From NCBI GenBank assembly GCA_029721435.1, contig CM056573.1, positions 149,875,947 through 149,939,946 on the forward strand: a DNA stretch of 64,000 nucleotides, read 5' to 3'. Positions 59,941-64,000 of the stretch are shown here, piece by piece. Position 1 is the stretch's first letter. Every line of letters starts with the position of its first letter. The position numbers and the translations under genes were made by a program. The stretch comes from Gymnothorax reevesii (taxonomy: Eukaryota; Chordata; Actinopteri; Anguilliformes; Muraenidae). The notes beneath the pieces were generated by a model. The model was not told where the DNA came from. It worked only from the letters and a program-made list of their open reading frames with translations, and did not search any database.

Positions 59941-61254
59941 TGGGAGGTTGCGTTCAGGAACCAGTAGCGAGAATCCAGCATTGTAATGAAAGTGGTTTTA
60001 TTAAGCGAGGGGGAAAACCTCCGCAGGGCCGAAGGCAACAGTACAAAGTCCACAATCCAAAAATCACAATCCACAGGGCAGAATCCGAATTGAAAAACCA
60101 GGGCAGCAAACACAATAATCGTAGTCGGGCAAAACAGGTTCGGTACACAGGCACAGGTTTGTCAGAGAAGCAAAAGCCAAAATCTAGCGGCCGTAATCCG
60201 AATGATTTACAGGGCAGCAAAGACAAAACTCGTAGTCGGGCAAAAAGGGTTCGTAAACAGATGCAGACAAAAGTACCAAAAAACAGAGCCAAAAATCGTA
60301 AGTCAGACAGTCCAGTCAGAAGAGTAACACTATGAATACAAGGCGAAGACGAGAGCAGCACAGGTAGACAAGAGAAACGTTCTGAGATGGAAATGCTGTG
60401 AGAAGACTCCTAATATACACATTCAGGAAATCACATGCTAAATAGAACACAGGTGCAGGAAGTAAGACTAATTACAAAGGAGGGAACATGAGGGAGAACC
60501 TAATCACATGAAATAGGCAAAAGCGAAAACAAGAACAGGGATCACAAGACAGCCTATAGACAGAGATACGGCTTCGGTTATGGAGTTCCAACGTGCATAG
60601 ATAATGAGAGAAAGGACAGCATGAGCAGGTATGGAGGATCCACTGAAACGCAGCAGAGAAGACTAGGTAAAGGCAAGAGGCAAAGACTAGAACAGGGCGA
60701 GTGCTGAGAGCTTGTTAATCAGTTAGTAAGGTGCAGCTATACAATCCCTAGTGCTTGTCAGTAAGTTAGTATTATATATAAAGTTAGTCTGGGTTAGTAA
60801 CTTTAGCAAAAATAACAAACTGTTAGTATTGGTTAGTAAAATAAAAAGGCAAGGCGAAGGAAGTAAACGACACTGGAAGGAAAGGTTGAAATCCAGAAAC
60901 CATTAAATTACCCGAAAGAGTGGCACGCAATACCGGGGCTGTGAGCAATGGCAAGACAAGAGACCAGACAGGGGGAGACAAAGTGCAATGCATGGCAAAA
61001 ACAAAAACATGGACCGGAATGTAACTGCAGGAATGGAAAATGGCAAAATACAAAACATGGCAAAACTAAACTAGACAAGACATGAACATAATCAAGCATC
61101 CAAATCACGATACATATTCCAAGGCATAGTCAGACATTGCAGCGATCAGAAACCATGTAAGACCAAATGTAACAAATCATGGCAAACGGATCAGGGACAT
61201 GAAAAACATGGCAAAGCAGAACAGAATCATAACACACAGTGCAGAGTCATAACA
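59941..61254 (-). mobile_element. Solo LTR, copy 6
   Basis: On the minus strand it starts TGTTATGACTCTGC, with a second TGTTATGATTCTG 21 bp further in. It ends GAACGCAACC plus a few bases. Five-bp flanks are GTTTA (59936-59940) and GTTTG (61255-61259). At 1314 bp it is the longest copy. The GTTAGT block lies at 60760-60835. Confidence 0.65.
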
Positions 61255-61258
61255 GTTT

Positions 61259-61327
61259 GTCTGTGCGTGTGTGAGAGAGAGAGAAAGAGAGAGAGAGCGG
61301 AATGCGTGTGCGCATGCATGTGTGTGT

Positions 61328-61360
<33 letters not shown>

Positions 61361-61400
61361 TGTCCTCTCTCTCTCTCTCTGCCTGTGTCTCTGTGTGTAT
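61259..61400. repeat. GT, GA and CT microsatellite cluster
   Basis: Runs of GAGAGA (61271-61298), GTGTGT (about 61320-61358) and CTCTCT (about 61363-61380) lie in a row. Confidence 0.9.
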
Positions 61401-62039
61401 CCAGGTAAATCTGACTGAAACATTGTATGAAGTATATAAATGTGTGGGAGCATTGTAGCATGTACACTCAATGATTAAAAAAATATATATATATTCTTCA
61501 AAGTAAATGAGCCAAAGTCAAAGAATTTCAAGTAAAAAAAAATTATCCATGTACCATTTTTCTTTTAGTAAAAACTTGAAACTCGTCAATTTGACCCAAA
61601 CAGAACTCAATGGTTAATAAAGTAAATCTTTTACTTCAAATACTCAATGACTCAATGGTATCTAGTGCTAACTCAAGCCCGTTCTTGAAAATTCCCAAGG
61701 TTTCTGCCTCAACAGTATGGTCAGGTAAGCTATTCCACACTGAGATCAATCTGGGTGAAAAAATATTTCTTAATGTCAGTGCTAAATTTACGCTTGGCCA
61801 ACTTTCATTTGTGACCCCAAGTTCTACTGACAAAACATGCCCTAATCCTACATAATTCACTTTGTTTATACCTTTAACATATTTCAAGACAGATCAGATC
61901 TCAATCAGATCGCCCCTTACTCTCCTTTTCCTAAGACTAAAGAGATTGAGGATCTTCAGCCTCTTCTCCTAGCTTTCATCTTTTATACCTGGAATTAACT
62001 TAGTGGCTTTTCTCTGAACTTTTTCTAGAGCCTCTATAT

Positions 62040-62223
62040 CCCTGGTCCTCAAATCATACCCTTTGACGTCTGAGGACTGCTGGTTTTCCACCCTCCCTTT
62101 ACCTGGGAGTCAGGTGTTAACACAGGCTGGCTGATCAGAGGCACTAACTGTTCCTTTACTTGCCTGGGATAACAGAAAACCTGGGCTGGATTTGGATTCG
62201 AGGTCCAGATTTGAGGACCCCTG
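62040..62223. mobile_element. 184-bp hAT MITE with perfect 8-bp TSD
   Basis: The ends CCCTGGTCCTCAAATC and, inverted, CAGGGGTCCTCAAATC match at 13 of 16 bases. CTCTATAT flanks both sides (62032-62039, 62224-62231). The related LINE copy near 11125 has the uninterrupted text CCTCTATATCTTTCTTAAAG, i.e. an empty site. Confidence 0.85.
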
Positions 62224-62479
62224 CTCTATATCTTTCTTAAAGTATGGTTACCAGAACTGTACACAATACTCTGGATGTAGTCTAACAAATGTGTTGTACA
62301 AGAGAAGTATTACCTCCTTGTATTTGTACTCAATGCTTTTGGCTATTTTTCCCAGCATCCTGTGGGCCTTTTTAACTGCCACAGCACAATGGCTAGAACC
62401 TGTAAGGGTTTTGTCAGTACCGCTGTATTTTATGGTAATGTTTTGCTTTATTTTCCCCATCCCATCCCACAGCCACACC

Positions 62480-63155
62480 TGTTACTCTTTGAAGTGGAGG
62501 TGAAGTTTTAGGTATTTAATGAAGATTCATCTTCGCCCCTCAAACTCCTACGAATTTATTAATAATTAATTAAATCCAGAAGATGGCGGTAGTGCAACAA
62601 CCTAGATTATATACACCTTAACCCAAAGAAGAAGAAGAAGGAAGACGCTATGTTGAGTTGTTGATAGTATACAGTTTGACTCAGTGATCGCGAAAGGATG
62701 GACAGTTGTCTCGGCGATATGCGGCAACATACCTATGATTGCTAGCTACATACATTGGCTAGCGAGCTAATATAAATTGCTGTGTAAACGTCTTGCCATA
62801 GTTTGACTCGAGCTTCATATGAATATCATGCAGCTACCATTTTCTTTTTTAATTTAACGTATCGTTTACATTTAAACTATCCAAGGGTAGCTACCGTTAT
62901 TTGGATGGCCATTTGCCCAAGACATCGTGAAGGCCACAGATCCTCCTCGAGCTGTTGTATCTGTTCGATAACGGTTTAGAATCATTACCGTTATGGATCA
63001 CCACTTTAGCTGCGAATAGCGTGTATATCATCTAATTAGCTGGATCTGGGTTCTAGGAGACATTAACGTCAGGTAACGTCACCGAAACTTCACTGGACTG
63101 ATGTGCATGATCTAAATCGGCATCGTATGTGACTGTTTGGAGTCAGATCAAGAAG
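62480..63155 (+). promoter_or_regulatory. Probable promoter/5' UTR of the right-edge gene
   Basis: The stretch lies between the last LINE fragment and the candidate start codon. It holds AAGATGGCGG at 62582-62591, which fits a YY1 site. A short repeat of GAAGAA units, CpG-rich sequence and several GCTAGC/AACGTTA motifs follow. A possible 5' UTR donor (CAG|GTAACG) lies near 63072. No reading frame of note was seen. Confidence 0.3.
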
Positions 63156-63167
63156 ATGGGAAAACTG
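63156..63167 (+). CDS. Candidate first coding exon (M-G-K-L) of a gene continuing past the window
   Basis: The sequence AAGATGG is a good start context. It is followed by four codons (Met-Gly-Lys-Leu) and a consensus donor, CTG|GTGAGT, phase 0. The preceding 400 bp is low in repeats and has many CpGs. Met-Gly starts can be N-myristoylated. Naked-cuticle proteins are one family I recall starting MGKL, but four residues cannot identify a gene. The next exon is outside the window. Confidence 0.35.
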
Positions 63168-63926
63168 GTGAGTTTGGGAGGATTATTTTGTTGGATTGCG
63201 TGTTAGCTGGCTGGCTAGCGCGTTTATACGCTTGCTTGCTATTTGTTATCGACTGGGCTGCATGGCTACCCAGCTAACGTTAATTCTATTACGACAGTCC
63301 GAGCTAGCCAGCTAATTGTATCTTCGCTAGTCTTGTAACATTCATAGCTGTAGCCTCAGCTAAATGAGCTGCCTACCAAGTAATGCAATGTGTTCATGCT
63401 AACGGTAATGTTGTTTACATCCGAGCTGTCTAATCCAACTAACGTTAGCTTGCCAACGTTGATAAATCTTATACTAAAAGAATTAGATCAGTTTCCTGTC
63501 TCGCCAATTGTTTAGCAACAACTTCGACGTTAACGGTAGCTTGATGTCACAGTAGGATAGGCAAACGGTATTGATAACTGGGTCAGCTACGGACGATATA
63601 TTACCGAGTGTTCGTTGATTGAGTTGGCTAACCAGCTCGTTGACACGTTCTGGAGTTTTTTCGACTTTTTTTCCTAACAATCCCATGGCCAATTTCTCAT
63701 CATTACTAACTTGATTCTATTAAATGACCGGTCAAATAAGTTGGCTCGCTACGCGACAAAATAAACGAGCAGTTGATCTGCTGCTGGATACAGAACAATT
63801 AAATAATCACGATTAAGCTTGCCAGCTAGCTATCTAGCTAACTTATGTAACGTTAGTTAGGTTTGGTTAAAGTTCACTAATGAGCGTTGCTAGAGTTAGC
63901 TCGTTTATGTATATATACACATATAT
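63168..63926. other. Probable intron 1 of the right-edge gene
   Basis: It contains several GCTAGC and AACGTTA motifs but no frame with family resemblance and no clear acceptor plus exon. Confidence 0.3.
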
Positions 63927-64000
63927 GGTTGCAATCAAAATTATTCAACCCCCATTGCAAATTGGGTTTAATAGCAAAATTTACAAAGTTTTATATTAAA
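63927..64000 (+). mobile_element. Left end of a Tc1-like element, cut by the window edge
   Basis: After a TA, the sequence GGTTGCAATCAAAATTATTC AACCCCCATTGC looks like a Tc1-type terminal repeat known from fish. Only 74 bp are inside the window. Confidence 0.45.

Larger units (their letters stand above)
57455..61617 (-). mobile_element. piggyBac-type transposon with nested insertions
   Basis: TTAA lies at both ends (57455-57458, 61614-61617). The inward ends are CCCTTGTGTT and CCATTGAGTT, each followed by CTGTTTGGGTCAA. The TTAA target, these ends and the internal transposase fragment together identify piggyBac. The 4163 bp includes a hAT element and a solo LTR, so the remaining piggyBac sequence is about 1.7 kb. 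Confidence 0.8.
57388..62478 (-). pseudogene. CR1/L2-like LINE 3' end, opened by a piggyBac insertion
   Basis: The coding part at 62478-61618 shows HCAVAVKKAHRMLGKIAKSI and WNSLPDHTV and matches the LINE at 10638-13489. The sequence breaks at TTAA (61614-61617). It resumes at 57458-57388 with the LINE tail (GCCTAGTTGGGCTGAATGGC in complement order, then CGTGT/CATGT units). So one LINE 3' end spans both sides of the piggyBac element. The 5' part is absent. Confidence 0.7.

Noticed and set aside
59934..60361. 133-135-codon frames on both strands
   Set aside because: They lie in the 5' part of a solo LTR, and other LTR copies do not keep them open.

Overview
The window is eukaryotic, very probably from a ray-finned (teleost-like) fish. 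It has long introns, many Tc1/mariner, hAT and piggyBac relics, several clades of non-LTR retrotransposon, tRNA-derived SINEs and AT/GT microsatellites. It also carries a TRIM gene of the type that is expanded in fish. I could not determine the species. No bacterial operon, CRISPR array or rRNA gene was seen.

Host genes. One complete protein-coding gene can be assembled: a RING / B-box / coiled-coil / PRY-SPRY (TRIM) E3 ligase on the minus strand. Its six coding exons are 56613-56191, 47437-47342, 46825-46595, 43307-43285, 38161-38043 and 31566-31034. Together they give 1425 nt, i.e. 474 codons plus a stop, in frame across every junction, with the 96, 231 and 23 bp exons typical of the family. 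A block of GAAA-type repeats resembling an interferon-stimulated response element lies 30-54 bp upstream of its ATG. The five introns make up most of the 25.6 kb and are packed with repeats. At the right edge, 63156-63167 looks like the four-codon first coding exon (M-G-K-L, then GTGAGT) of a second gene running rightwards out of the window.

Mobile DNA, left to right. (1) 815-5046 is a four-level nest: a Tc1-like relic holds hAT-A (1896-4800), which holds hAT-B (2580-3976, perfect 8-bp TSD), which holds a 236-bp mariner-type MITE. (2) 5113-7795 is a solo LTR followed by an I/Nimb-like LINE. (3) 7995-10145 holds a MITE, a diverged direct duplication, and a SINE split by another MITE. (4) 10638-17377 holds two minus-strand LINEs, interrupted by a solo LTR, a Tc1 element and another insertion. 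(5) 19262-23548 holds a hAT transposase pseudogene split by a solo LTR, then a hAT-like element with spliced-looking exons. (6) 24048-30430 holds a SINE, an L2-like LINE carrying a solo LTR and a Helitron-like repeat, and a Tc1 relic. (7) Inside the TRIM introns are an L1 remnant with a Tc1 element at its deletion point, three more Tc1 relics, four tandem-repeat blocks, a 409-bp inverted repeat, a solo LTR and Helitron-like repeats. (8) 57388-62478 is a LINE holding a piggyBac element, which holds a hAT, which holds a Tc1 MITE; the piggyBac also holds a solo LTR, and a hAT MITE sits elsewhere in the LINE.

The strongest results are the intact TRIM gene with its ISRE-like promoter block, the nested insertions whose order can be read from target-site duplications, a family of six solo LTRs with no internal region in sight, and head-to-tail Helitron-like repeats that carry AGGTCA direct repeats.
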